Shown here piece by piece: positions 49,461-60,300 of a DNA stretch of 64,000 nt. The first letter of the stretch is position 1, and each line of letters begins with the position of its first letter. A program made the position numbers and the translations under genes. The DNA is taken from assembly GCF_003063315.1 (NCBI RefSeq), contig NZ_NERV01000001.1:1116001-1180000 (forward strand). Reading direction: 5' to 3'. A model generated the notes under the pieces. It saw only the letters and a program-made list of their open reading frames with translations. It was not told the origin of the DNA and made no database searches. The stretch comes from Limnohabitans sp. T6-5 (GTDB lineage: Bacteria > Pseudomonadota > Gammaproteobacteria > Burkholderiales > Burkholderiaceae_C).

Positions 49461-50600
49461 TCAGCGGGGGTAAATGGCCCCCAAGACACGGGCGCCTCTG
49501 GCGCCCGTGACGTTTGGCAAACTCGCTGTTTCGCGGCGAATGGTCTTGAAGGCCAGCCAGGCAAAAGCGGCGGCCTCCACCTGCAAGGGCGGCAGCCCAT
49601 GGTGGTCACTGCTGACCACCTGTACACCGGGTAAATGCGCAGCCAAATCACGCATCAAATGGCCATTCAAAGCGCCTCCACCGCACACGATCAAGGTGCG
49701 GGCTTCGGGCGCAAAGCGCAAGATGTCCTGGCTGCAGGCCAGCGCCGTATAGGTGGTGAGTGTGGCTTGCACATCGGCCGCAGCCAACCCCGGGTGTGCA
49801 TTCAGATGTTGAGCCAGCCAGCTGGGGTTGAACAGATCACGGCCCGTACTTTTGGGTGGTTGCCGATGCAAGAACGGTTCGGATGCAAAGCTGTACAAGA
49901 GTTCAGCATCAAGCCGTCCTGAAGCTGCCCAAGCGCCATCCCGGTCAAAAGCCAGACCTGTGTGCTGATGGCACCAGAAATCCATCAAGGCATTGCCCGG
50001 CCCGCAATCCCAGCCCAGAACGTCGCCTTTGGGCGACAGCACGCTGAGGTTGGAAATGCCGCCAATGTTGAGCACCGCCACGCAGGCATCAGGCTGACCG
50101 AACAACCCATGATGAAAGGCCGGAACCAGCGGCGCACCTTGGCCACCTGCAGCCAGGTCGCGGCTGCGAAAATCTGCCACCACATCGATGCCTGTCAGCT
50201 CAGCCAGCAAAGACGGGTTGTTCAACTGGAGCGTGTAGCCCACAGCGGCTTGCTGGCGGGTGGCATCGCCATCAAATTCCAGCGGACGGTGGCGCACCGT
50301 CTGGCCGTGCGCCCCGATGGCTGTGATGTGCTTGGCTTGCAGCTGGCTTTGCGCCAGCAGGGCGTGCACCACGCGTGCGTAGTTCCGGGCGATCTGGTTG
50401 CCTGCCAGGGCGCTGCGGTGCAACTCGTCCTCGCCTGGTTTGTTCAGTTGCAGCAGCTCGGCCCGAAAAGGCGCGTCAAACGCCTCAAAGGCATGTGCCA
50501 GCACCTGAATCTGCCCACGCTCATCCAGTTGTGCCAACACGCCATCCACGCCATCCAGTGAAGTGCCCGACATCAGGCCAATGTAGTGTGAGTGCGTCAT
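49461..50600 (-). CDS. anmK: Anhydro-N-acetylmuramic acid kinase
   Basis: A 379-residue sugar kinase for recycling peptidoglycan fragments. The ATP/sugar site motif GLMSGTSLDGVDGVL is at the N-terminus, with VVADFRSRDLAAGGQGAPLV, GWDCGPGNALMD and CGGGALNGHLM after it. ATG 50600 (MTHSHYIGLMSG) is used, five codons inside the longest frame. A GC-rich inverted repeat (ACGGGCGCC/GGCGCCCGT, 49488-49508) lies within its last codons. The cell-wall peptidase gene upstream is on the same strand but separated by a terminator. Confidence 0.95.
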   Translation of the reverse strand: MTHSHYIGLMSGTSLDGVDGVLAQLDERGQIQVLAHAFEAFDAPFRAELLQLNKPGEDELHRSALAGNQIARNYARVVHALLAQSQLQAKHITAIGAHGQTVRHRPLEFDGDATRQQAAVGYTLQLNNPSLLAELTGIDVVADFRSRDLAAGGQGAPLVPAFHHGLFGQPDACVAVLNIGGISNLSVLSPKGDVLGWDCGPGNALMDFWCHQHTGLAFDRDGAWAASGRLDAELLYSFASEPFLHRQPPKSTGRDLFNPSWLAQHLNAHPGLAAADVQATLTTYTALACSQDILRFAPEARTLIVCGGGALNGHLMRDLAAHLPGVQVVSSDHHGLPPLQVEAAAFAWLAFKTIRRETASLPNVTGARGARVLGAIYPR

Positions 50601-50663
50601 GGGGTGAGTGGGCAAATATGAATCGATTCTGGGAAGTCACCGAGCGTATCAAAACCGCAGGGA

Positions 50664-50689
50664 CAAAGAAAAAGGGCCTTGCGGCCCTT
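50664..50689 (-). terminator. Rho-independent terminator after the M23 peptidase gene
   Basis: On the minus strand AAGGGCC-GCAA-GGCCCTT is followed directly by TTTCTTT, just after the peptidase stop at 50692. It separates that gene from anmK. Confidence 0.8.
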
Positions 50690-50691
50690 GT

Positions 50692-52158
50692 TCACTGAAT
50701 CGAGCTTTCGCGCATTTGCGCAGCCGCTTGCAACTGACTTCGGGATTGACCGACCAGCGCATTGAACTTGGCCATGGCCAACGGGCTGATCGGCGAGCTT
50801 TGCGCTTGCTGAATGATCTTTTGCGGGTCAACGTGCACGCCATTCACGCGGAACTCGAAATGCAGGTGCGGGCCGGTGGACCAACCTGTGGAGCCCACAG
50901 CGCCCACAACCTGACCTTTTTGAACGCTCTGACCCTTGCGCACATGGATGCGGCTCAAGTGGGCATACACCGTCGAATGGTTGTTGCCATGGCGCACGAT
51001 CACCATGTTGCCAAAACCACCCTGAACGCCTGCAAACTCCACCACGCCATCACCGACTGACTGGGCTGGCGTGCCTGTGGGGGCCGCATAGTCCACGCCG
51101 CGATGTGCTTGCATGGTCTGAAAAATGGGGTGCAAGCGCATGCTGAAACCACTGGTCTTGCGCGAGAACGCCACGGGCGCCGCCAGGTAAGCGCGGCTCA
51201 GGCTCTTGCCGTCCATGCTGTAGTAATTGCCCTTTTGGCCGGGTTCCTGAAACCAGACGGCTTCATAAGTTTTGTTGTCGTTGTTGAACTCGGCGCTCAA
51301 AACACGGCCTGTACGCAAAGGCTCGCCATCGGCTTCCAGTACTTCATAAATCACCGAGAAGCGTGCGCCCTTGCGCAAGGTTCGGTGAAAGTCGATCTGG
51401 TTGGAAAAAATCTGGGTCAATTGGCTGATGACGGCGTCGGGCAGTCGGGCCTCGTCAGCCGCGTCATACAAAGAACTGGCCACCGTGCCACCCGTCATGC
51501 GGATGCTGGTGTTCATGGGCGAGGTTTCCAGCGTGGCTTGCAGGCCTTGCGCTGAGCGCATGACTTTCAGACGCTGAAAAAAAGTGTCGCTGTCATTCTT
51601 GAGCCAGCGAACGTTCAGTTCACTGAGCAATTGGTTGCCGGTTGACTCGACCGACACAGCGCGTCCGGCTTGCTGCAAGGCCAGTTTGGCCAAGGGGTTG
51701 CTGCGCAAAAACGCAGCCGCCTGCGCATCTACCAGACCCAGACGGCGCAGCAAGCTTTCGGGCGTGTCGGCAGAACGGGTGGTGTCATTGCGTGTCAGGC
51801 GAAGATCAGACAAGTCCAGTGAAGCAGCCTGGGTTTGAAGCTGGGCAATTTCAAGGGGGGAGCTCACCATGACCACAGGTTGGTCAGCGATGTCTGGCCC
51901 CAGATTGACAATGGCAAATGCACCGCCGCCACCCGCCAGCAGAACAGATGCCACGGACATGCTGATCGTTTTGGGGTGCCGGGTCAGCCAGCTCAGCGCC
52001 CACTTGCTCGTTTGAGTCAGTTGCGGGTGCTGGCCGTCAATCCAAATCAGGCCGTTTTGCGCAGTCTTGAGCGTCCAGCCCATGGCAAGGCTGCACTTGT
52101 ACAAAGAGGTCATCAGCACGGCATAGAGCTGAGATCGCATGGAAGAGAAAAATGTCAT
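50692..52158 (-). CDS. M23-family cell-wall metallopeptidase
   Basis: A 488-residue envelope protein. A hydrophobic segment near residues 65-85 (SVASVLLAGGGGAFAIV) anchors it in the inner membrane. The middle part (about 145-340) has an OapA/SH3-like region, and the C-terminal LytM domain carries the zinc ligands in HRGVDYAAPTGTP and in the HLHFEF motif. It should cut peptidoglycan cross-links or regulate amidases. An alternative ATG lies a few residues inside. The gene diverges from tyrS. Confidence 0.9.
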   Translation of the reverse strand: MTFFSSMRSQLYAVLMTSLYKCSLAMGWTLKTAQNGLIWIDGQHPQLTQTSKWALSWLTRHPKTISMSVASVLLAGGGGAFAIVNLGPDIADQPVVMVSSPLEIAQLQTQAASLDLSDLRLTRNDTTRSADTPESLLRRLGLVDAQAAAFLRSNPLAKLALQQAGRAVSVESTGNQLLSELNVRWLKNDSDTFFQRLKVMRSAQGLQATLETSPMNTSIRMTGGTVASSLYDAADEARLPDAVISQLTQIFSNQIDFHRTLRKGARFSVIYEVLEADGEPLRTGRVLSAEFNNDNKTYEAVWFQEPGQKGNYYSMDGKSLSRAYLAAPVAFSRKTSGFSMRLHPIFQTMQAHRGVDYAAPTGTPAQSVGDGVVEFAGVQGGFGNMVIVRHGNNHSTVYAHLSRIHVRKGQSVQKGQVVGAVGSTGWSTGPHLHFEFRVNGVHVDPQKIIQQAQSSPISPLAMAKFNALVGQSRSQLQAAAQMRESSIQ

Positions 52159-52252
52159 CAGTCTGGGTGATTTCGTGTCACAAATCGACAGGGCGATGGG
52201 TGATCAACAAGAATTAGGGTGGGTCGCCTCTAGAATGGGCGCCTCGGACAGC

Positions 52253-52270
52253 GGCCCATTCTAATGGGCC
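52253..52270 (+). promoter_or_regulatory. Hairpin in the tyrS leader
   Basis: GGCCCAT-TCTA-ATGGGCC is a perfect 7-bp stem with a four-base loop 30 bp before tyrS. A possible -10 (TAGAAT, 52231-52236) lies just before it. It lacks a T-box or any other known regulatory element. Confidence 0.4.
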
Positions 52271-52299
52271 AATGCCTTTTGACTCCAGAAAAAACCCTT

Positions 52300-53532
52300 A
52301 TGAATCAAGCGCTTGTTACAAAATACCCGGTTACAGACAAGACTTTGAATGCTTTAGAAGTCACCTTGCGGGGCTGCGATGAGCTGATCCCCAAAGAAGA
52401 CTGGTTGCAAAAGCTGGCCAAATCCGAAGCCACCGGGGTGCCCTTGCGCATCAAACTGGGTTTGGACCCGACGGCCCCGGACATCCACATTGGGCACACC
52501 GTGGTGCTCAACAAAATGCGCCAACTGCAAGACCTGGGGCACCAAGTCATCTTTTTGATTGGCGACTTCACCAGCCTGATTGGCGACCCATCGGGCCGCA
52601 ACAGCACGCGCCCGCCGCTCACGCCCGAGCAGATCAAGGCCAACGCCGAGACTTACTACAAACAGGCCAGCCTGGTGCTGGACCCCTCCAAAACCGAGAT
52701 CCGCTACAACAGCGAATGGAGCCTGCCCCTGGGCTCCATGGGCATGATCCAGCTGGCCGCCAAATACACCGTGGCCCGCATGATGGAGCGCAACGACTTC
52801 CATGACCGCTTCAAGGCGGGCACCCCCATCAGCGTGCATGAGTTCCTGTACCCGCTGATGCAAGGCTACGACTCGGTGGCCCTCAACTCCGATCTGGAGC
52901 TGGGCGGGACCGATCAAAAGTTCAACCTGCTCATGGGCCGCCACCTGCAAGCCGAATACGGCCAGGAGCAGCAGTGCATCCTGACCATGCCCCTGCTGGA
53001 GGGCCTGGACGGCGTGGACAAAATGTCCAAGTCCAAGAACAACTACATTGGCATCGCCGAAGAGCCCAACACCATGTTTGCCAAGGTGCTGAGCATTTCC
53101 GATGTGCTGATGTGGCGCTGGTTCACCTTGCTGTCCTTCAAGTCGATGGCCGAGATTGAAGCGCTCAAAAAAGAAGTGGAGGCTGGGCGCAATCCCAAAG
53201 ACGCCAAGGTCATGTTGGCCAAGGAAATCACGGCGCGCTTCCACAGCACCGCTGCAGCCGAAGCCGCCGAACAAGACTTCATCAACCGCAGCAAGGGCGG
53301 CGTGCCTGACGACATCCCCGAAGTGTCCTTGTCGGGCGCCCCCATGGGCATCGGCGCTTTGCTCAAGGCGGCCGGGCTGGCCCCCTCAACCACAGAGGCC
53401 GGTCGCCTGATCGATGGCAGCGGTGTGCGCGTGGATTCGAGCGTGGTCAGCGACAAAGGCCTCAAACTCGAAGCCGGCACTTACATCGTGCAAGTGGGCA
53501 AGCGCAAGTTTGCCAAGGTCCATCTGGCCTGA
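52300..53532 (+). CDS. tyrS: Tyrosyl-tRNA synthetase
   Basis: A 410-residue class I synthetase. The HIGH motif is in [18 protein letters not shown] and the KMSKS loop in [12 protein letters not shown]; the tyrosine pocket and S4-like RNA-binding C-terminus (about 345-410) follow. It resembles the TyrZ-like branch of bacterial TyrRS. ATG 52300 is used; the upstream in-frame ATG adds residues without family match. dtd lies 55 bp downstream and is functionally related, since Dtd clears D-Tyr-tRNA. Confidence 0.96.
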   Translation: MNQALVTKYPVTDKTLNALEVTLRGCDELIPKEDWLQKLAKSEATGVPLRIKLGLDPTAPDIHIGHTVVLNKMRQLQDLGHQVIFLIGDFTSLIGDPSGRNSTRPPLTPEQIKANAETYYKQASLVLDPSKTEIRYNSEWSLPLGSMGMIQLAAKYTVARMMERNDFHDRFKAGTPISVHEFLYPLMQGYDSVALNSDLELGGTDQKFNLLMGRHLQAEYGQEQQCILTMPLLEGLDGVDKMSKSKNNYIGIAEEPNTMFAKVLSISDVLMWRWFTLLSFKSMAEIEALKKEVEAGRNPKDAKVMLAKEITARFHSTAAAEAAEQDFINRSKGGVPDDIPEVSLSGAPMGIGALLKAAGLAPSTTEAGRLIDGSGVRVDSSVVSDKGLKLEAGTYIVQVGKRKFAKVHLA

Positions 53533-53587
53533 TGCCATTCTTTTTGGCCGGGTTTTGTCCGCTCATGTGCGCTGAGGGTGTTTTGAA

Positions 53588-54031
53588 ATGATCGCGGTAC
53601 TGCAACGCGTGAGCGAAGCCAGCGTGCGCGTGGACGGTGACGTGATCGGCCAGATCGGCGCAGGCTTGCTCGTGCTGCTGTGTGCCGAAAAAGGCGACAC
53701 CGACGCGGTGGCCGACAAGATGCTGGCCAAGATGCTCAAACTGCGCATCTTCAGCGACGAGGCGGGCAAGATGAACCGCAGCGTGCAGGATGTGGGAGGC
53801 GGCCTGCTCGTCGTCAGCCAATTCACGCTGGCCGCAGATGTGGCCGGTGGCAACCGCCCCAGCTTCACCCAGGCCGCTGCGCCCGACGAAGGCCGCCGCC
53901 TGTACGAGCACTTTGTGGCCCAAGCACAAAAAGCCCACCCCGAGGTGCAAACCGGCCGCTTCGCCGCCGACATGAAAGTCGCACTTATCAACGACGGCCC
54001 CATCACCATCCCCCTGCGCATGAGCGCTTGA
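53588..54031 (+). CDS. dtd: D-aminoacyl-tRNA deacylase
   Basis: A 147-residue enzyme that removes D-amino acids from tRNA, notably D-Tyr. Motifs: [20 protein letters not shown], the SQFTL active-site segment, and NDGPITI, equivalent to the cis-GlyPro motif of the family. It follows tyrS and is probably in the same operon. Confidence 0.95.
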   Translation: MIAVLQRVSEASVRVDGDVIGQIGAGLLVLLCAEKGDTDAVADKMLAKMLKLRIFSDEAGKMNRSVQDVGGGLLVVSQFTLAADVAGGNRPSFTQAAAPDEGRRLYEHFVAQAQKAHPEVQTGRFAADMKVALINDGPITIPLRMSA

Positions 54032-54070
54032 GTCCGTCACAGCCTCAACATGGCCCTTCGGCCATTCATC

Positions 54071-54545
54071 GCCATGTCGGGGTCTACTGGGTGACAACTT
54101 TGTAGGTCGGTACTCGCAGAGTCCGACGTTTGGGCGATCCGGCACGGCAGATCATTGGGTTTGAGTGGTTAGCGGGCGCATGTCGGAGTCTTCGACCGCC
54201 GACCTACAAAGATTCTCAGCCCCATCACGTCCCATCGGCCATTTACCCTGCCATGTCTGGGGGCACGACGCTCGACAAACGGTAGTGACCATTTGTGGCC
54301 ATGTCGGGGTCTACTGGGTGACAACTTTGTAGGTCGGTACTCGCAGAGTCCGACGTTTGGGCGATCCGGCACGGCAGATCATTGGGTTTGAGTGGTTAGC
54401 GGGCACATGTCGGAGTCTTCGACCGCCGACCTACAAAGATTCTCAGCCCCATCACGTCCCATCGGCCATTCACCCTGCCATGTCTGGGGGCGCGACGCTC
54501 GACAAACGACAGTTCCCTCGTAGGTCGGCACTCGAAGAGTCCGAC
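54071..54545. repeat. Family A REP-like array with a roughly 215-bp direct duplication
   Basis: A block starting at 54071 is repeated at 54298 (227-bp period) with only about three differences across roughly 215 bp. Each block carries a GTAG hairpin (54102-54127; 54329-54354), an inverted hairpin (about 54182-54206; 54409-54433) and a truncated half. A further GTAG hairpin ends the array at 54520-54545. The whole gap between dtd and dbpA (584 bp) consists of these elements. Confidence 0.85.
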
Positions 54546-54615
54546 ATCTGCCCGAAGCGCCGCTGCAAAAGTAATTCGGCCTGTCTTGGCTGAGCATGCC
54601 AACGATAATCGACGC

Positions 54616-56037
<1,422 letters not shown>

Positions 56038-56076
56038 CAGTCAAGGGCTGCACCCGCATTGCAGGCGGCAGCCCAC

Positions 56077-56930
56077 GTCGGAGTCTTCGACCACCGACCT
56101 ACAAAAACCGTCCTCCGCAATACAGACCACTGCCCCCGTAGGTCGGCACTCGAAGAGTCCGACATTGCCCCATTCACCGCAGCCGCCCGCAAAGGCCCGA
56201 ATGGTCCACCCGCCGCCCGCAAAGGCGCCAATGGTCAACCCGCCGCCCACGTCGGAGTCTTCGACCACCGACCTACGAAAACGTCAGCCCCCGCAAAACA
56301 GGCCACTGCCCTCGTAGGTCGGCACTCGCAGAGTCCGACATTGCCCCATTCACCGCAGCCGCCCGCAAAGGCGCGAATGGTCCACCCGCCGCCCGCAAAG
56401 GCGCCAATGGTCAACCCGCCGCCCACGTCGGGGTCTTCGACCACCGACCTACAAAAACGTCACCCCCCGCAAACCTGGCCACGGCCCCCGTAGGTCGGCA
56501 CTCGCAGAGTCCGACGTTGGTCCATTCACCGCAGCCGCCCGCAAAGGCACCAATGGTCAACCCGCCGCCCACGTCGGAGTCTTCGACCACCGACCTACGA
56601 AAACGTCAGCCCCCGCAAAACAGGCCACTGCCCTCGTAGGTCGGCACTCGAAGAGTCCGACGTTGGCCCATTCACCGCAGCCGCCCGCAAAGGCCCGAAT
56701 GGTCAACTTGCCGCGCACGTCGGAGTCTTCGACCACCGACCTACAAAACCTCAGGCCCATTCACCGCAACCGCCCGCAAAGGCCCGAATGGTCAACTTGC
56801 CGCCCATGTCGGAGTCTTCGACCACCGACCTACAAAAACGTCAGGCCCATTCACCGCAGCCGCCCGCAAAAGCGCCAATGGTCAACCCGTCGCCCACGTC
56901 GGAGTCTTCGACCGCCGACCTGCGAAAACG
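56077..56930. repeat. Largest family A REP-like array
   Basis: About eleven hairpins in the gap after dbpA, mostly alternating inverted pairs (starts near 56077, 56138, 56249, 56314, 56427, 56490, 56573, 56636, 56719, 56807, 56897). They are separated by repeating linkers such as CATTCACCGCAGCCGCCCGC and CAAAGGCGCCAATGGTCAAC. Copies are nearly identical, suggesting recent amplification. Reading frames across it are repeat translations. Confidence 0.88.
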
Positions 56931-57345
56931 GCAGCCTCTTCATAGATAGGCCGACAACCGTCCCCGATCCCCAAAGCTTTTTTTGCGCAACCCGAGCAGA
57001 CCGACAAAGCTGTTTCGCCCCATCCCTGCACAAATGCCATTATTTAACTTGACAAGCGCAACAGCGTAAATTAGCCATTTTTACTGTTTGAATTTACATC
57101 TTGTTGTTTTTATTAAAACTATTTAAGTATCACGAAAAGTGATTCCAAATAGAATGTGAGTTCTTAGGTGCTCGTTTTGTAACTGCAAGTCACATTTGGA
57201 GGCATTTGTTGCCAACTTTCGTGATCTTTTCAACAGATTGGAATGAATTTTCCTTCATTGTTAGAAAAAAAGTTCTTACGAGAGCATGGGTGCCAAAGCG
57301 ATGGAATTTGGCACTTTAAGAAACAAATTGAAAAAGTGAATCCCC
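56931..57345. other. AT-rich upstream region of the adhesin gene
   Basis: About 415 bp with lower GC than any coding gene nearby. A TTGACA (57049-57054) is a possible -35, but no matching -10 is convincing. A perfect inverted repeat (ATCAC, 5 bases, GTGAT) lies at 57129-57143. No gene is supported. Confidence 0.4.
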
Positions 57346-60300
57346 ATGAACGCCAATTGCTACAAGACTGTCTTCTCCAAACGCCTGGGCACCCTCGTTG
57401 CTGTTGGTGAGCACGCAGCAAGCCAGGGCAAGGCCACTGGCAGCTTTGCTGGTGCAGGGTTTGTCAAAGGGTTTTCACACGCCACCGTTTACTACGTGGG
57501 TGCCTTGACCCTCAGCTTTGCACTGGTCACCATGGTCTGGGCGGCCCCCGCCAACAACGCATTGCCCACAGGCGGGCAAGTGGCCCAGGGCGCAGCGGCC
57601 ATCAGCCAAAGCGGCGCCAACATGGCCATCAACCAAAGCACGGCCCGCGCCGTCGTCAACTGGCAAAGTTTTGACATCGGCAAGGATGCCAAAGTCAACA
57701 TCGTGCAGCCCAACAGCCAGTCCGTGCTGCTCAACCGCGTCAACGGCCCCGCGCCCAGCCAAATCTTTGGCCAAATGACCGCCAACGGCCAGGTCGTTCT
57801 GGTCAACCCCAACGGCGTCACCTTTGGCAAAGACGGCTCCGTCAGCGCCGCAGGCCTGACCGCCAGCACACTCAACACCACCGACGCCGACTTCATGACC
57901 GGGCGCAACCACTACACCCGAGACGGCGCCACCGGCCAGGTGCTTAACCAAGGCACCCTCACGGCAGCTCCCGGCGGCTACGTGGCCCTGCTGGGCGCCA
58001 GCGTCAGCAACGAAGGCAAAATCGTCGCCCCCCAAGGCAACGTCGCCATGGGCGCCGCAGAGTCCATCACCTTGCCCCTGTACGGCAGCAGCCGCATCAA
58101 GATGGAGCTGACCCCCTCGGCCATCAACGCCGCCGTGGCCAACCAAAAAGGCGGCAGCATCATCACCGAAGGCGGCCAGGTCTACATGCAAGCAGCAGCC
58201 CTGGGCAACGCCATCGCCAGCGTCATGCAGTCCGGCAGCATTGACACATCAGGCGCCCAAGGCGGCGCGGTGCACCTGCTGGCCGATGGCGGCAGCATCA
58301 AAGTGGACGGCAGCATCACCGCCAACAGCACAGCCGCAGGCCACAAGGGTGGCGACATCGTCATCGGGCGTGATGAAGTGACGGGTGTGCTGGCCAAAAG
58401 CACGGATGTGAGCGGGGCGCAGTTGGAGAGCAAGGGGGGCTTTGTTGAGACTTCTGGTGATTTTTTGGCGACGGATGGTGTTTCCATCAAAGCCGCCCAA
58501 TGGTTGCTGGACCCTTCTGACATCACAATCTCATCATCTGCTGACAGTCTTATTGCTGGTGCTCCTGGCAGCATCACGCCCAATGGAGGGGCTGGAACAA
58601 CTAGTAACGTCAAAGTTGATACTATTCAAAACGCTATCAACAGTGGGACTAATGTCACCATCCAAACAACCAATGGAAGCAACACGACAGGCGCAGGCAA
58701 CATCACCATTGCCAATGCATTGGCTTTCAAAAATACAGGCGCTACCGATGCAACCTTGAGTTTAATCGCCGATAACGGGATTATCCAAAACGCAGGTGCC
58801 ACCATCACGACCGATTTGGTTAACAGCACCAAGCTGGTCAACATCAGCATGGAAGCCAAAGGCAACTACCAAGGCATCAACACTGCAAACGTCAACAGTA
58901 AAGGCATCACGCTCAACAGCAACATCACCACCAACGGTGATGTCACCCTCAAAGGCACAACCAACAACTCTTTGGCAGCCAGTGCATCTAACGCGATTGG
59001 TGTGGATATCAAGACCGCCGCAGCCATCACTGCGAAGAACATTTCCATCACGGGTAAATCTGAAAGCTCTATCGGTATTCAGTCTGCTTCAGTCTTGAAC
59101 GCTACAGGTGACCTCACACTTGACGGTACCAGTAAAAATTGGGTGGGGGTTGTGACTACCAATGCCGTCACTGCTGGCGGTGCGCTCACAATCACAGGCC
59201 ACAAAACCACGGCTGCGGGTTATCAAGGCATCAACATCAACAGCGCGGTAAAAGGTGCCAGTGTCGCAATCACTGGCGACACAGTTGGTCACTATGGTGT
59301 TGGCATCGGCACCAGCGGCTCCGTGGAGTCAACGACAGGTGATGTCACCATCATCGGTACAGGTACTGGCGACACCACAATGGGGGCAAACAATAACGCT
59401 GTCGGGGTTCAAGTGCGGGGCGATATCACTGCCAAAGGTAAGCTCAGTATCACGGGAACAAAGGTTGGGTCTGGCGGCTATCAAGGTGTCACGTTTTCTG
59501 ATGCAAAGACTATGAAAGGTGACAGCATTGAGATTACTGGCACGTCCAACGCTTATGACGCGATCACGTTCACCAATGCCACGTTTAATGCAACAAAGAC
59601 GCTCAAGGTCACAGCCGATTCAACAGCAGTCGGCAAGGGCATTTTGTTCTCAGGGGGAAGCACCAATACCTTTACCGCCGACAGCTATTTGGTAACGGCC
59701 AAGACAGCGGTCAACAATGGCATTTACTTTAGCGGGACCAACACATTCAACTCCACCTCGACCACCACAGACAGCCTGATCGATGTGACCAAAACCACTG
59801 CAGGTGGCGAAACGATTTTTAACGCTGGCACTTTGTCGATCAACAGCGGCGCACGCAAAGCGGCTCTGCAAACCTCGGTAACCAACGTTGGCGGCGGCAT
59901 TCGTATCAATTTTGGTTCGATAGTTAATACCACTGGTGATGTCACCATAGGCTCCAAAAATAGCAGTAACGCTTACACCTTCAACCAAGGCACCATCAAT
60001 GCACAAAGCGGTAATCTGACTTTGAAAGGCCAAATAAATTCTGCATCAGGTGCGAATGCGGGCGTTTGGATGCAAGACGCTTCAGGGACTCCCGCCAAAA
60101 TTGTCGGAACGAATGGCGCGAACATCACCATCGACGGCACCAATACTTCGAGTGATGCGGGTGTCAACTTGAGCGTTAACAACAACGCCAACAGCATCAC
60201 AACAACGGGCACTTCAAGCACTGGTGCAGTAGGCCATATTTCAATTACTGGTACGTCAGCCTCAGGCGACGGTATCTCTAATACCGCAACAACAATCAGC

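Noticed and set aside
49488..49508. A strong GC-rich inverted repeat near the erpA/anmK junction, at first taken for a terminator
   Set aside because: It lies inside the last codons of anmK and is not followed by a T-run on either strand.
56077..56930. CRISPR array or coding repeats
   Set aside because: Repeats are inverted pairs with a GTAG tetranucleotide and repeated linkers, as in REP elements; frames across them have no family support.
57049..57077. Full sigma-70 promoter for the adhesin
   Set aside because: TTGACA is present, but no acceptable -10 lies at 16-18 bases.
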